Assembly: GCA_030523765.1 (NCBI GenBank)
Contig: JAUNHX010000006.1
Coordinates: 60,200 to 124,199, forward strand
Direction: 5' to 3'
DNA: 64,000 bases
Source of the DNA: Bacteroidales bacterium
GTDB lineage: Bacteria > Bacteroidota > Bacteroidia > Bacteroidales > P3
The number at the start of each line of letters is the position of its first letter. The first letter of the stretch is position 1. The notes under the pieces are model-generated. The model did no database searches and was not told the DNA's origin. It was given only the letters and a program-made list of their open reading frames with translations. The position numbers and the translations under genes were made by a program. Shown here one piece after another: positions 8,482 through 17,258 of the stretch.

Positions 8482-10032
8482 TTATTTATTTTTCAAAATA
8501 ATGAAGGGGATAAGTACCTCTTCGAGCGAAATACCGCCGTGCTGGAAGGTGTTGGAGTAGTACTGCACGTACTGGTTGTAGTTGTTAGGATAGGCGAAAA
8601 AGTCGCTTGTACGGGCAAAAATATAGGGAGCAGTGATGTGGCGTTGGGGTAGGAAAATCTTGGCAGGATCGCGCACTTCAAATACCTGTTTTGCATTATA
8701 GTCGAGAAGGCGTCCTTGTTTGTAACGAAGGTTGACGCTAATTTCGCGATCGCCCTTCACCCGAACAGGATTGTCGATGCGGACACTTCCGTGGTCGGTG
8801 GTAATCACCACATTGCATTGACGGTTGCCCAACTCTTTGATTAATTCTACTAGTGGCGAATGTTCGAACCAAGAGAGTGTTACCGAACGGTAGGCTTGCT
8901 CGTTGGATGCAAGTTCGCGAACAATATTGGAATCGGTGGTGGAGTGGCTGAGCATATCAACAAAATTGAAGATGATTACATTCAGTTTGTTGCTCATCAT
9001 ATTGTTGATATTGCCTACCAGTTTCATTCCAAAATCGGCATTGAGCACTTTGCTATAGCTGTGTTTGATATTGAATCCGTGACGGCGTAGTTGTTCTTCG
9101 AGCAATTCGTTCTCGTATTGGTTCTTGTATCCTTCCTCGTCCTCGTTGATCCAATAGTTGGGGTATTTGCGTTCAATTTCGGCGGGCATCAAGCCGGCAA
9201 ACATAGCGTTGCGGGCAAACTGCGTAGTAGTGGGAAGTATACTATAATATATGTTGTCTTGAACGGTGCGAAGATATTGTTCGATAGAGTGTTGTAGGTA
9301 TTTCCACTGATCGTATCGGAAGTTGTCGATTACGATGAGGAATGTGGGGTCGGGTTGTTGGAGTAGGGGAAATAGTTTTTCGCGCAAAACGGTAGTCGAC
9401 ATAAGGGGTTTTTCCTCCTCACCGTTAAGCCATTGAAGGTAATGCTGCTCGTAGTATTTGCAAAAGAGGCGATTGGCTTCGATGCGTTGCGATTGGAAAA
9501 TACTGTGAATATTATCGTCGTCGGTGTTAGCCAGTTCGATGTCCCAATATACTAGTCGACGATACATGTCGATCCATTCGCTAGTTCCCATCCTGTCGCC
9601 CAATTGCATAGCGATGTCGCGGAACTGCTGTTGATAGTTCATTGTTGACTGCTGACTTACTAAACGGCGAGCTTCAGTATGTTTCTTTACACTCAGCAAT
9701 ATTTGGTTCGGATTGACGGGTTTAATAAGGTAGTCGCTTATTTTGCCGCCCAAAGCCTCGTCCATAATATGCTCCTCCTCACTCTTAGTGATCATGATAA
9801 CAGGAACTTGCGAGTAGTGCTCCTTGATAATTTTCAAAGTATCGATACCGGTAAGTCCAGGCATCTGTTCGTCGAGAAACACAAGGTCGATCTTCTGATG
9901 TGCAAGTTCATCAATAGCTTCGTCGCCACTATGAACGGGCACTACAGTATATCCTTTGTCTTCGAGGAACATGATGTGTGGCTTCAGAAGATCTATCTCG
10001 TCGTCGGCCCATAGGATGGTGATGTTTTCCAT
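8482..10032 (-). CDS. porX: PorX: response regulator with PglZ/alkaline-phosphatase-like domain
   Basis: Response regulator of the PorXY system that controls T9SS genes in Porphyromonas and relatives. 516 aa from the chosen start. The N-terminal receiver domain (about 1-120) begins ITILWADDE; the phosphoacceptor is Asp54 (FLDEQMPG) and the conserved Lys lies in LIKPVNP. After a helical linker, a PglZ/alkaline-phosphatase-fold domain carries PTTTQFARN (nucleophile Thr) and TTDHGS metal-ligand motifs, so catalysis looks intact. Start chosen at 10032 because the receiver domain begins there, as in known PorX; an in-frame ATG at 10119 would add 29 non-homologous residues. The partner kinase PorY is not in this window. 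Confidence 0.93.
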   Translation of the reverse strand: MENITILWADDEIDLLKPHIMFLEDKGYTVVPVHSGDEAIDELAHQKIDLVFLDEQMPGLTGIDTLKIIKEHYSQVPVIMITKSEEEHIMDEALGGKISDYLIKPVNPNQILLSVKKHTEARRLVSQQSTMNYQQQFRDIAMQLGDRMGTSEWIDMYRRLVYWDIELANTDDDNIHSIFQSQRIEANRLFCKYYEQHYLQWLNGEEEKPLMSTTVLREKLFPLLQQPDPTFLIVIDNFRYDQWKYLQHSIEQYLRTVQDNIYYSILPTTTQFARNAMFAGLMPAEIERKYPNYWINEDEEGYKNQYENELLEEQLRRHGFNIKHSYSKVLNADFGMKLVGNINNMMSNKLNVIIFNFVDMLSHSTTDSNIVRELASNEQAYRSVTLSWFEHSPLVELIKELGNRQCNVVITTDHGSVRIDNPVRVKGDREISVNLRYKQGRLLDYNAKQVFEVRDPAKIFLPQRHITAPYIFARTSDFFAYPNNYNQYVQYYSNTFQHGGISLEEVLIPFIILKNK

Positions 10033-10408
10033 ATCTTGTTGGTGTAAAATGTAGTTAATTAGAAAAGATACTTCGTGTGAAAAACGCATTCTTCCAAAAA
10101 ATATTGTGCTGCTAAGCACACTTAAGATTCATTCTAATGCGTAAGTGTATCACTCTCAAATAATGAGGAACGGTTCTTTTTTCGAAAAGTTTAAAGGGGC
10201 AGGTTTCTCAAGGCTGCTAATCGTAGATGATTAGTTCTTTTTTATAGAGTTAATTATCGAAGGTGTTTACTTAATTGATTTTAATTCAATATAATGGAGC
10301 GTTTAAATTTAAGATTGGTATCATCATGAGGTTGATAATGTTAGTAATATAATAAAAGCAGCCTCTATAAATAATAGAGACTGCCTTAAATAAAATATGA
10401 AAAAAATC
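10033..10408. other. Intergenic region upstream of porX
   Basis: 376 bases between the start of porX and the 3' end of the TPR protein gene. Apart from the terminator at 10351-10384 I see no gene and no good TAnnTTTG match for porX on the minus strand. Confidence 0.5.
10351..10384 (-). terminator. Rho-independent terminator of the TPR protein gene
   Basis: An 11-bp stem with one G-U pair (10358-10368 with 10374-10384; GCAG...CTGC ends) and a short AT loop, followed on the minus strand by TTTTATT. It lies 25 bases after the stop at 10409. Confidence 0.8.
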
Positions 10409-11077
10409 TTATTTGGTTTCGGCTAAACCAATGTATTTGTCGATAGTTGCATATTCAGTCGACTCAGGATAGTTGGTTTTTACTTTCTTGAAGCATTCCA
10501 ATGCTTTGTCTTTGTTGCCGTCCATCATATAAACCATACCGGCTTTCCAAAGAGCACAAGGGGTGGTGATGAAGTTGTCGCTCATTCCAGCAGCTTTCTC
10601 GTAAAGGCTAATGGCTTCTTTATTGTTGCCCAATTCAAGTTCGGCATCGCCTTGACAGATAACAGCTTCAACGCGGGTAATTTTATCTTTGCCCTTATAG
10701 GACTTCAGATATTTGATTGCATCTTCGAACTGACCCATGTTGAGGTAGCAGATACCAGCTTCATATTTAGCGCGCTGACCCACTTTGGTGTTGCCGTAGC
10801 GGTCGATAATCTGGAGCAGACCATCGTGGCTTTCGTTGCCATTCAGTGCCGTATTGTAGTCGCCTTGAGCAAAATATTGCTCGGCAGCGAAGGCTGCTTC
10901 GTTGGCTTTGCTGTTGCGGTTACTCTGCATTTTATGGATGCCAAAAATAGCAAACACGATAACCAAAATTGCAATAATTGCAATAATTATGGCTTTAAGA
11001 TTCTTCTCGAAAAACTGTTGCGTCTTCGATGTAACTTCACCCATTTCAGTGATTTTCTTTTCTTCGTTCTGTTCCAT
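10409..11077 (-). CDS. Membrane-anchored tetratricopeptide (YfgM-like) protein
   Basis: 222 aa. A short cytoplasmic N-terminus is followed by one transmembrane helix (about 27-47, Ile-rich), then a periplasmic region with TPR-like helix pairs (about 60-220; motifs such as AICYLNMGQFEDAIKYL and KALECFKKV). The architecture matches the YfgM-type group of single-pass TPR proteins, which in E. coli link the SecYEG translocon to periplasmic chaperones; in Bacteroidota the role is inferred only. It is monocistronic, with its own promoter (11110-11117) and terminator. Start supported by a TAnnTTTG box about 33 bases upstream. Confidence 0.8.
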   Translation of the reverse strand: MEQNEEKKITEMGEVTSKTQQFFEKNLKAIIIAIIAILVIVFAIFGIHKMQSNRNSKANEAAFAAEQYFAQGDYNTALNGNESHDGLLQIIDRYGNTKVGQRAKYEAGICYLNMGQFEDAIKYLKSYKGKDKITRVEAVICQGDAELELGNNKEAISLYEKAAGMSDNFITTPCALWKAGMVYMMDGNKDKALECFKKVKTNYPESTEYATIDKYIGLAETK

Positions 11078-11109
11078 TACGGCTATGAATAATTAAGTTT
11101 TACGGATTG

Positions 11110-11117
11110 CAAAGATA
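11110..11117 (-). promoter_or_regulatory. Bacteroidetes -7 box for the TPR protein gene
   Basis: Minus-strand TATCTTTG followed by CA, with TTGG about 19 bp upstream as a partial -33 element. It is divergent from the promoter at 11255-11284. Confidence 0.75.
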
Positions 11118-11254
11118 CTCATTTTTTTTCTTCTCCAAGAAATTATTTTTAAAACACCCTTCTTTTGAGTATGAAAATAAAAAATATTTGTTATGTAATT
11201 TGTTGTAAATCCGTATGCTAGTAGTGTTTGAAAAAAATTATTTAAAACCATTTG

Positions 11255-11284
11255 TTTGAAAATGAAAAAAAATGTATATCTTTG
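11255..11284 (+). promoter_or_regulatory. Bacteroidetes promoter for the DHOD-like gene
   Basis: TTTG at 11255-11258 and TATCTTTG at 11277-11284 with 18 bp between, followed by CA. The start codon is 40 bases downstream. Confidence 0.8.
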
Positions 11285-11324
11285 CATTTCGTTACAATGA
11301 TATAAATGTATACAATAAAAAACT

Positions 11325-12308
11325 ATGAATACTCAAACTAAATACATGGGACTCAATATCGAAAGTCCTGTCATCGTAGGCAGTTGTGGCCTTACAAATA
11401 GTATCGACGATCTTAAAAAATGTGAAGATGCTGGCGCTGGTGCCGTCATCCTCAAGTCGGTATTCGAAGAACAGATTATTTTCGATATCAAACATAGTGC
11501 ATCGGTCTATGCTCCTACCGATCAGTATGGCGGAAGCTACGACTATATTGCCGCCCATGTAGCCGCCGACGCTATGGATCGTCATTTTACATTGATCTGT
11601 AACGCCAAAGAACATCTCCGTATTCCTATAGTTGGTAGTATTAACTGCTATTCGTTCGAGAACTGGCTGAGCTATGCTAAGCGCTTCCAAGAGGCTGGCT
11701 GCGATGCCCTCGAACTGAATATGGCTATTCTACCCTACGAGACGGAAACCTCCTCCGACGATGTTGACCGTCTCTTCCAGAACGTTATACAGACTCTTAA
11801 GAAAACGATTTCTATCCCTATTTCTATTAAGGTGAGCTCCTATTTCACCGATATGGCTAAGTTCATGCAGCAGCTTTCGTGGACTGGTATTAGCGGTATT
11901 ACCATGTTTAATAAAGCACTCAACATCGATGTTGACGTCGAGTCGATGAATCTTACCCATGCTCCCTCTCTCTCTACCCCCGATGAAATCTATAACACAC
12001 TTCGTTGGGTAGCAATTCTTTCCAACAAACTGCGTTGCCCCATCAGTGCATCAACCGGTGTCTTTTCTGGCAATGATGTCGTCAAGATGCTATTGGCTGG
12101 AGCCCAAACCGTCCAAGTGGTATCTTGTCTTTACAAGAATGGTATTGACTATCTGAAGACCATCAACTGCGAATTGCGTACGTGGATGGAACAGCATAAT
12201 ATGGAGTCGATCGATCAGTTTCGCGGTAAGTTGGCCGTTAAACCCAACGAAGAGGCCTCCATGTTCCTCCGCACTCAGTTCATGAAGTATTTCGCCGAAA
12301 TCCAATAG
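11325..12308 (+). CDS. Dihydroorotate dehydrogenase-like flavoprotein
   Basis: 327 aa TIM-barrel protein of the class 1 DHOD-like group. It probably binds FMN, with motifs SPVIVGSCGLTNS near residues 15-27, GSINCYSFENW, CDALELNMAI, ISIKVSSYF and ISASTGVFSGNDVVKMLLAGA near the phosphate-binding end of the barrel. True PyrD proteins use a catalytic Ser or Cys in a loop I cannot place with certainty here. No pyrimidine genes are adjacent, so the substrate may not be dihydroorotate. It is transcribed from its own promoter, divergent from the TPR gene, with no terminator recognised. Confidence 0.85.
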   Translation: MNTQTKYMGLNIESPVIVGSCGLTNSIDDLKKCEDAGAGAVILKSVFEEQIIFDIKHSASVYAPTDQYGGSYDYIAAHVAADAMDRHFTLICNAKEHLRIPIVGSINCYSFENWLSYAKRFQEAGCDALELNMAILPYETETSSDDVDRLFQNVIQTLKKTISIPISIKVSSYFTDMAKFMQQLSWTGISGITMFNKALNIDVDVESMNLTHAPSLSTPDEIYNTLRWVAILSNKLRCPISASTGVFSGNDVVKMLLAGAQTVQVVSCLYKNGIDYLKTINCELRTWMEQHNMESIDQFRGKLAVKPNEEASMFLRTQFMKYFAEIQ

Positions 12309-12506
12309 CACTTCCTCGGCAGTGCTTACAGTCTGGCTAGTCTAAATCCAGTACTCGCAAAGCGCGGCAGCTATTATAATAATAAAGTAAATTAACGGAG
12401 CGGTTGTAGAGGAACATCATTTCCATTTTATAATAACGCTACTGTACAAAAAAAAGACACAGTAACTGCATCGTTTCCTATGCGGTGCACTAATACAAAT
12501 CCTATT

Positions 12507-12977
12507 ATGGACGAGAGAAACGCTAGTTTTTTCCGCTTTGAAGACCTCAGAGTCTATACCAAAGCAATCGACTACAGCAAATGGGTCATTAACACATTAG
12601 GCCCTGCAGCTAACGAAGGTCAGACCCGATTGAGTGCAGCTTTCTGCACTTCGGCTTTCGACATTGAGCTCAATATTGCCGAGGGCTCGTCCCGCGCCAA
12701 GAGTCAGTTTGAGCACTATCTTAAAATAGCTAAGACGGCTATCCGCGAGTGTGTTATTTACACATCTATCGCCAATCGATGCCATATGCTCACCGACGAG
12801 CAGATGGAACAGAGCCGCGAATACTTGATGGAACTTACCCGCATGGTGGGTGCCCTCATTGTATCGCTTCAACGTCCCAACCACAATCACCGTCCCAACG
12901 ATTATAACGGTGAGGATGAGGATGTGCTTGACGAAGGCAACGATACCCCTCGGAACGATTTGCCATCCGATGAGTAG
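12507..12977 (+). CDS. Four-helix bundle protein (23S rRNA intervening-sequence/S23 type)
   Basis: 156 aa from the chosen start. The core (about 8-120) matches the S23/IVP four-helix-bundle family: FRFEDLRVYTKA at the start, IELNIAEGSSR in the middle helix and IRECVIY in the third helix. In some bacteria the family is encoded within 23S rRNA insertions; here it stands alone, as is common in Bacteroidota, and its role is unknown. The C-terminal about 30 residues are hydrophilic and acidic (Asn, Asp, Glu), unlike the core. The ATG at 12507 gives the usual family N-terminus; an in-frame ATG at 12480 would add nine residues. Confidence 0.8.
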   Translation: MDERNASFFRFEDLRVYTKAIDYSKWVINTLGPAANEGQTRLSAAFCTSAFDIELNIAEGSSRAKSQFEHYLKIAKTAIRECVIYTSIANRCHMLTDEQMEQSREYLMELTRMVGALIVSLQRPNHNHRPNDYNGEDEDVLDEGNDTPRNDLPSDE

Positions 12978-13458
12978 ATAGCACCCTCTCTTATCGGACC
13001 CTTTTGCAGTCCGTTATTATTGCAAAAGAAGATAACTAATTAGGTCATTTTCTTAATCTTGACCGTGTTTGAATATGCTCTTATTTAATATAATAGTTCT
13101 TATATTTATAAATCATAGTCACATTCTGTTATTATTGGCAAGCCAAAGCATATAAGTAATCATTACCTTTCATTAAGATTGTTCGCTAACTTATGCTAAC
13201 TTCACTCTCTTCACTCACACTTTCAAATACAAATATTTTTTTGCAAAAATCAACCGCCTATAGCGTTGTCTATTCTATGAGGCTTTATTATGCATGTTCT
13301 CTTTTTTATAGCGAAGAGTCGATTTGCAAGCAGCAACAATCAAAATCATAGTATACCGTAGTTGACTATTCTTGCCTATCTATTGTTGTGATCATAAATC
13401 CAAGAAACTCTATAACATCCTAGAAATGCTAATTTAACCACATAAATCTTTAATAACT
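12978..13458. other. Intergenic region without a recognised gene
   Basis: 481 AT-rich bases. A small hairpin, CGGAC at 12995-12999 with GTCCG at 13009-13013 followed by TTATTATT, may be a weak terminator of the four-helix-bundle gene. No good promoter for the exonuclease and no RNA gene were recognised. Confidence 0.45.
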
Positions 13459-14370
13459 ATGGAACTCAACCTTACACGTCCTCTTATTTTCTTCGACCTT
13501 GAAACTACGGGTTTGCAAGTCGGCCACGACCATATCGTCCAGATATGCCTTTACAAAGTAAACCCTGATCACACGGAAGAGGAAAAGACCCTTCTTGTCC
13601 GTCCTGCTGACGAGAATGGTAACACTGTTCATATCCCCGAGGAGACAACCGCCGTTCACGGTATTACCGACGATATGGTCAAGGATAAGCCCTCCTTCAA
13701 ACAGTTAGCATCTGAATTGGCCGCATTTATCGGTGATGGAGATTTGGCTGGCTACAACTCCAATAAATTCGACGTTCCCTTACTTGTTGAAGAATTTCTT
13801 CGCGCCGATTATCCCTTCTCGCTCGAAGGGCGCAACTGTGTCGACGTGCAGAATATTTTCCACAAAATGGAGCAACGCACGCTGAAAGCTGCATATCGCT
13901 TCTATTGTGGCAAACAGTTAGAACATGCTCATAGTGCCGATGCCGATACCAAAGCAACATATGAAGTTTTAAAAGCACAACTTGATCGTTATCAAGGTGT
14001 TGACTATGCCGATTTCGAAGGTCATGTTTCACAGCCTGTAGTTAACGATGTAGCTGCTTTGGCACAGTTTACGCAGGCTCGACCCATAGCCGATCTTGTA
14101 GGTCATATTGGATATAATGCTCGTCATCAAGAAATCTTTCTTTTCGGCAAGCATAAAGATCATACCCTCTTTAAAGTCTTCACCGACGAGCCAGCTTATT
14201 ATAACTGGATTATGAATGCCGATTTTCCCCGCAGTACCAAACTTGTGGTAGATCGAGTATATCGTCAGGTTGAAGAGACTAAACGCAAACGTCGTGAAGA
14301 TCGCCGACGCGAGGAAGAGGAAAAGTTAACACAACTCCAACTTAAGTTTAATAATCCCGAAAAGAGCTGA
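13459..14370 (+). CDS. DEDDh 3'-5' exonuclease (DnaQ-like)
   Basis: 303 aa. The N-terminal exonuclease domain (about 8-175) has the four acidic motifs: FFDLETTG (DxE), a second Asp in GYNSNKFDVPLL, and HSADADTKAT providing the His and last Asp of the DEDDh class. The C-terminal part (about 195-300) is a small domain ending in a very basic and acidic helix (KRKRREDRRREEEEK). The family includes the polymerase III epsilon proofreading subunit, but the substrate of this stand-alone version is unknown. It is convergent with serS, and no terminator is evident in the 118-base gap. Confidence 0.9.
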   Translation: MELNLTRPLIFFDLETTGLQVGHDHIVQICLYKVNPDHTEEEKTLLVRPADENGNTVHIPEETTAVHGITDDMVKDKPSFKQLASELAAFIGDGDLAGYNSNKFDVPLLVEEFLRADYPFSLEGRNCVDVQNIFHKMEQRTLKAAYRFYCGKQLEHAHSADADTKATYEVLKAQLDRYQGVDYADFEGHVSQPVVNDVAALAQFTQARPIADLVGHIGYNARHQEIFLFGKHKDHTLFKVFTDEPAYYNWIMNADFPRSTKLVVDRVYRQVEETKRKRREDRRREEEEKLTQLQLKFNNPEKS

Positions 14371-14488
14371 TAGATTCCTAATCTTTTTAGCTTCGAATAC
14401 GTAGCAATACAAATAATAATGGCGGTCACTTTTTGTGGCAACCATTTATTTATTCTTACTTAGCTTATAAAATAAAGACTACAGAGAA

Positions 14489-15763
14489 TTAGCATATTTT
14501 GTCGAATCCCAGATAAGGACGGAGCACTTTAGGCATCACGATACCCTCATCCGTTTGGTTGTTCTCGAGCAAAGCAGCCATAATACGGGGCAAGGCGAGT
14601 GCGCTACCATTAAGGGTATGGGCCAGTTTCATCTTTCCGTCGCTATCTTTGAAGCGCAGTTTCATACGGTTGGCCTGGAATGTTTCGAAATTGGATACTG
14701 AGCTTACCTCCAGCCACTTCTGTTGAGCAGCACTCCATACCTCGAAGTCGAAAGTCATAGCTGAGGTGAAACTGATATCGCCACCACAGAGTTTAAGAAT
14801 ATGATAAGGAAGGCCCAATTTGTCGAGAAGGCCGCCTACATGTTTCTTCATCTCCTCCAATTGTTCGTAGCTGCGATCGGGATGTTCAATCACCACGATT
14901 TCCACCTTGCTAAACTCATGCAAGCGATTCAATCCGCGCACATCTTTTCCGTAGCTGCCAGCCTCACGACGGAAACATTCACTGTATCCAACCTGACGGA
15001 TAGGGAATTGTTCGGCATTAACGATAGTGTTGCGGTATATATTGGTGATAGGCACCTCGGCAGTAGGAATCATATAATAACCATCAAGAGGGATTGCATA
15101 CATTTGGCCCTCCTTATCGGGAAGTTGACCTGTTCCCAATCCGGAAGCTTCGTTCACCATCAATGGAGGTTGTATTTCTGTGAAACCAGCATCGGCAGCA
15201 CTGTCGAGGAAGAAATTGATTAGAGCACGTTGAAGTCGAGCTCCTTTGCCTTTGTAAACGGGGAAACCAGCACCTGTAATCTTGTTGCCGAGTTCGAAGT
15301 CAACAATATCATATTTAGTGCACAGATCCCAGTGGGGGAGGGCGTTGGTAGGCAGATTAGGCTTCTTGCCAAATTCAGCTATCACTACGTTGTCGGCTTC
15401 GCTCTTGCCACGAGGTACAGAAATATGGGGAGCATTGGGAAGTGATATCAGTTTTGTGTTCAAATCCTGTTCGGCTTGTGCCTGTTTTTCTGAGATTTCC
15501 TTTTCTTCCGCTTTCAGTTCGGAAACATGAGCTTTCTTTGCGTTTGCTTCTTCTTGTTTGCCCTCTTTGAACAGAAGTCCAATCTCTTTGGCGATAGTAT
15601 TCTGTTCGGCTTTCAGATTATCGGCCTGCTTTTGTAAGTTGCGGCGTTGTTCGTCGATTTGGAGAATCTCAGCAATACGCTCCTCTACATTCTGAACATT
15701 CTTTATCTGCAAACGTTCAATGATCTCCTGCGTATGCTCCTTGATATACTGTAGTTGTAACAT
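14489..15763 (-). CDS. serS: Seryl-tRNA synthetase
   Basis: Charges tRNA-Ser with serine. 424 aa, standard length. The N-terminal two-helix coiled-coil arm (about 30-100) is rich in Lys, Glu and Gln. The class II catalytic core carries motif 2 (YSECFRREAGSYGKDVRGLNRLHEFSKVE) and motif 3 (LNGSALALPRIMAALLEN). The ATG at 15763 puts LQLQYIKEHTQEI at the N-terminus as in other bacterial SerRS. serC and serA, which make serine, are in the same window but not adjacent. Confidence 0.97.
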   Translation of the reverse strand: MLQLQYIKEHTQEIIERLQIKNVQNVEERIAEILQIDEQRRNLQKQADNLKAEQNTIAKEIGLLFKEGKQEEANAKKAHVSELKAEEKEISEKQAQAEQDLNTKLISLPNAPHISVPRGKSEADNVVIAEFGKKPNLPTNALPHWDLCTKYDIVDFELGNKITGAGFPVYKGKGARLQRALINFFLDSAADAGFTEIQPPLMVNEASGLGTGQLPDKEGQMYAIPLDGYYMIPTAEVPITNIYRNTIVNAEQFPIRQVGYSECFRREAGSYGKDVRGLNRLHEFSKVEIVVIEHPDRSYEQLEEMKKHVGGLLDKLGLPYHILKLCGGDISFTSAMTFDFEVWSAAQQKWLEVSSVSNFETFQANRMKLRFKDSDGKMKLAHTLNGSALALPRIMAALLENNQTDEGIVMPKVLRPYLGFDKIC

Positions 15764-16072
15764 GACTGTTGGTATATATTTATTATTTATTATTTATACT
15801 ATAAAGTATTAATTATCTTTAACGACACTCTCTTTTATTTATTGCATTATGGTAGAAAAAAACAGAACATAGATTCAACTACTAGGAGTCACACCGTTGT
15901 GCAAAGAATGTAAGGACCTTGCGTTGCGGCTGTGCTAGCAATACGTATTTAGTATCAGTTCAATCTAATCACTTGCGTCACTTCTATAAGGAACCAAATC
16001 AATACCGTATGAAGCATCATAGATAAAAGGAGTAATCAATCCGATAGATATATATAGGATCTTCTTTTTTCA
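15764..16072. other. Intergenic region upstream of serS
   Basis: 309 bases between prfB and serS. No hairpin with a U-run, no T-box-like element and no good TAnnTTTG match were seen on the minus strand. Confidence 0.45.
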
Positions 16073-17186
16073 TTACTCAACTCCCCTGAACTCCATCAAG
16101 TATGCCTTGATGAATTCGTCTATTTTCCCATCCATCACCCCTTGAACATCAGAGGTTTGATAGTTAGTGCGGTGGTCTTTTACACGTCTATCGTCGAATA
16201 CATAGCTGCGAATCTGCGATCCCCATTCAATTTTCTTCTGTGATGCTTTGATCTTGGCCTGCTCTTCGCGTCGATGTGCCATTTCACGCTCATATAGCTG
16301 AGAACGGAGCAAACGGAGAGCATTCTCCTTGTTCTTAGGCTGGTCGCGGGTCTCGGTATTCTCAATTAGAATCTCCTCCTCAACCCCAGTATAGGGATCT
16401 TTGTATTGATAGCGAAGACGTACACCACTCTCCACCTTGTTGACATTCTGACCACCGGCGCCACCGCTTCGGAAAGTATCCCAGCTCAGTCGCGAGTTGT
16501 CGATTACTACCTCGATAGTGTCGTCAACCAGTGGGGTTACACTGACAGACGAGAAGGATGTCATACGCTTACCTTGTGCATTGAAAGGACTTACTCGAAC
16601 CAAACGGTGTACACCTGTCTCGCTCTTTAGATAGCCATAGGCATAGTCACCTTCAATCTGCATTGTAACCGATTTGATGCCAGCACCATCACCTTCCAAC
16701 AGACTGCTAACGGCGCACTTATATCCATGAGCTTCAGCATAGCGCATATACATACGCATCAGCATCTCACTCCAGTCCTGACTCTCAACACCACCAGCAC
16801 CCGCATTGATACTGAGTACCGCATCGAAATGGTCACTCTCGCTCTGAAGCATATTCTTCAACTCAAGTGCTTCAACCTTCTTTTGGCCTATGGCTATTTG
16901 TGCAAGCAATTCCTCTTCGGTAGCGTCGCCCGACTCATAAAACTCGTTGATTACCTGTAAGTCGTCAAGACTCTCACACACCTCGTTAAAAGCATTCGTC
17001 CAATTCTTTTTGCCTTTTATTGCTACCAATACTTTTTTAGCCTCTTTGGGATCGTCCCAAAAGTCGGGTGCTTCAGTCTTCTTCTCTTCGTCAACAATCC
17101 ATTGGTTCAGACGTTCGATGTCAAAGAAACCTCCTCAGAGCCTCTTTGCGAGCATCAAGGTCTTTGATTATTTCTTGGTTAGTCAT
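16073..17186 (-). CDS. prfB: Peptide chain release factor 2, with programmed +1 frameshift
   Basis: Releases peptides at UGA and UAA stops. The gene is in two overlapping frames. Frame 0 runs from the ATG at 17186 for 21 sense codons to an in-frame TGA at 17123-17121; a +1 slip at CTT-TGA-C then continues to the stop at 16073, giving about 370 aa, close to the family norm. The fused product has the RF2 anticodon-like SPF at residues 199-201 and the catalytic GGQ at 244-246. The frame beginning MVAIKGKK at 17029 alone would lack about 52 N-terminal residues. This is autoregulation, not a broken gene: scarce RF2 favours the frameshift. Confidence 0.95.
17120..17136 (-). promoter_or_regulatory. 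prfB: Programmed +1 frameshift site of prfB
   Basis: Minus strand: GAGGAGG (17136-17130), a 3-base spacer, then CTTTGAC (17126-17120). The Shine-Dalgarno-like element 3 bases before CTT, the UGA in frame 0 and the following C match the classical RF2 recoding signal. The first frame-1 codon is GAC (Asp) at 17122-17120. Confidence 0.95.
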
Positions 17187-17258
17187 ATGTGTATTTTTTT
17201 TATTATTGATTCATTATTTATTAAAAAGCATTGCGGTGGTATCACCTATGAAAGATTG

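Noticed and set aside
16073..17029. prfB as a truncated gene or pseudogene (318 aa)
   Set aside because: The in-frame TGA with CTTTGAC and an upstream SD-like element is the known programmed frameshift, and the joined product is full length.
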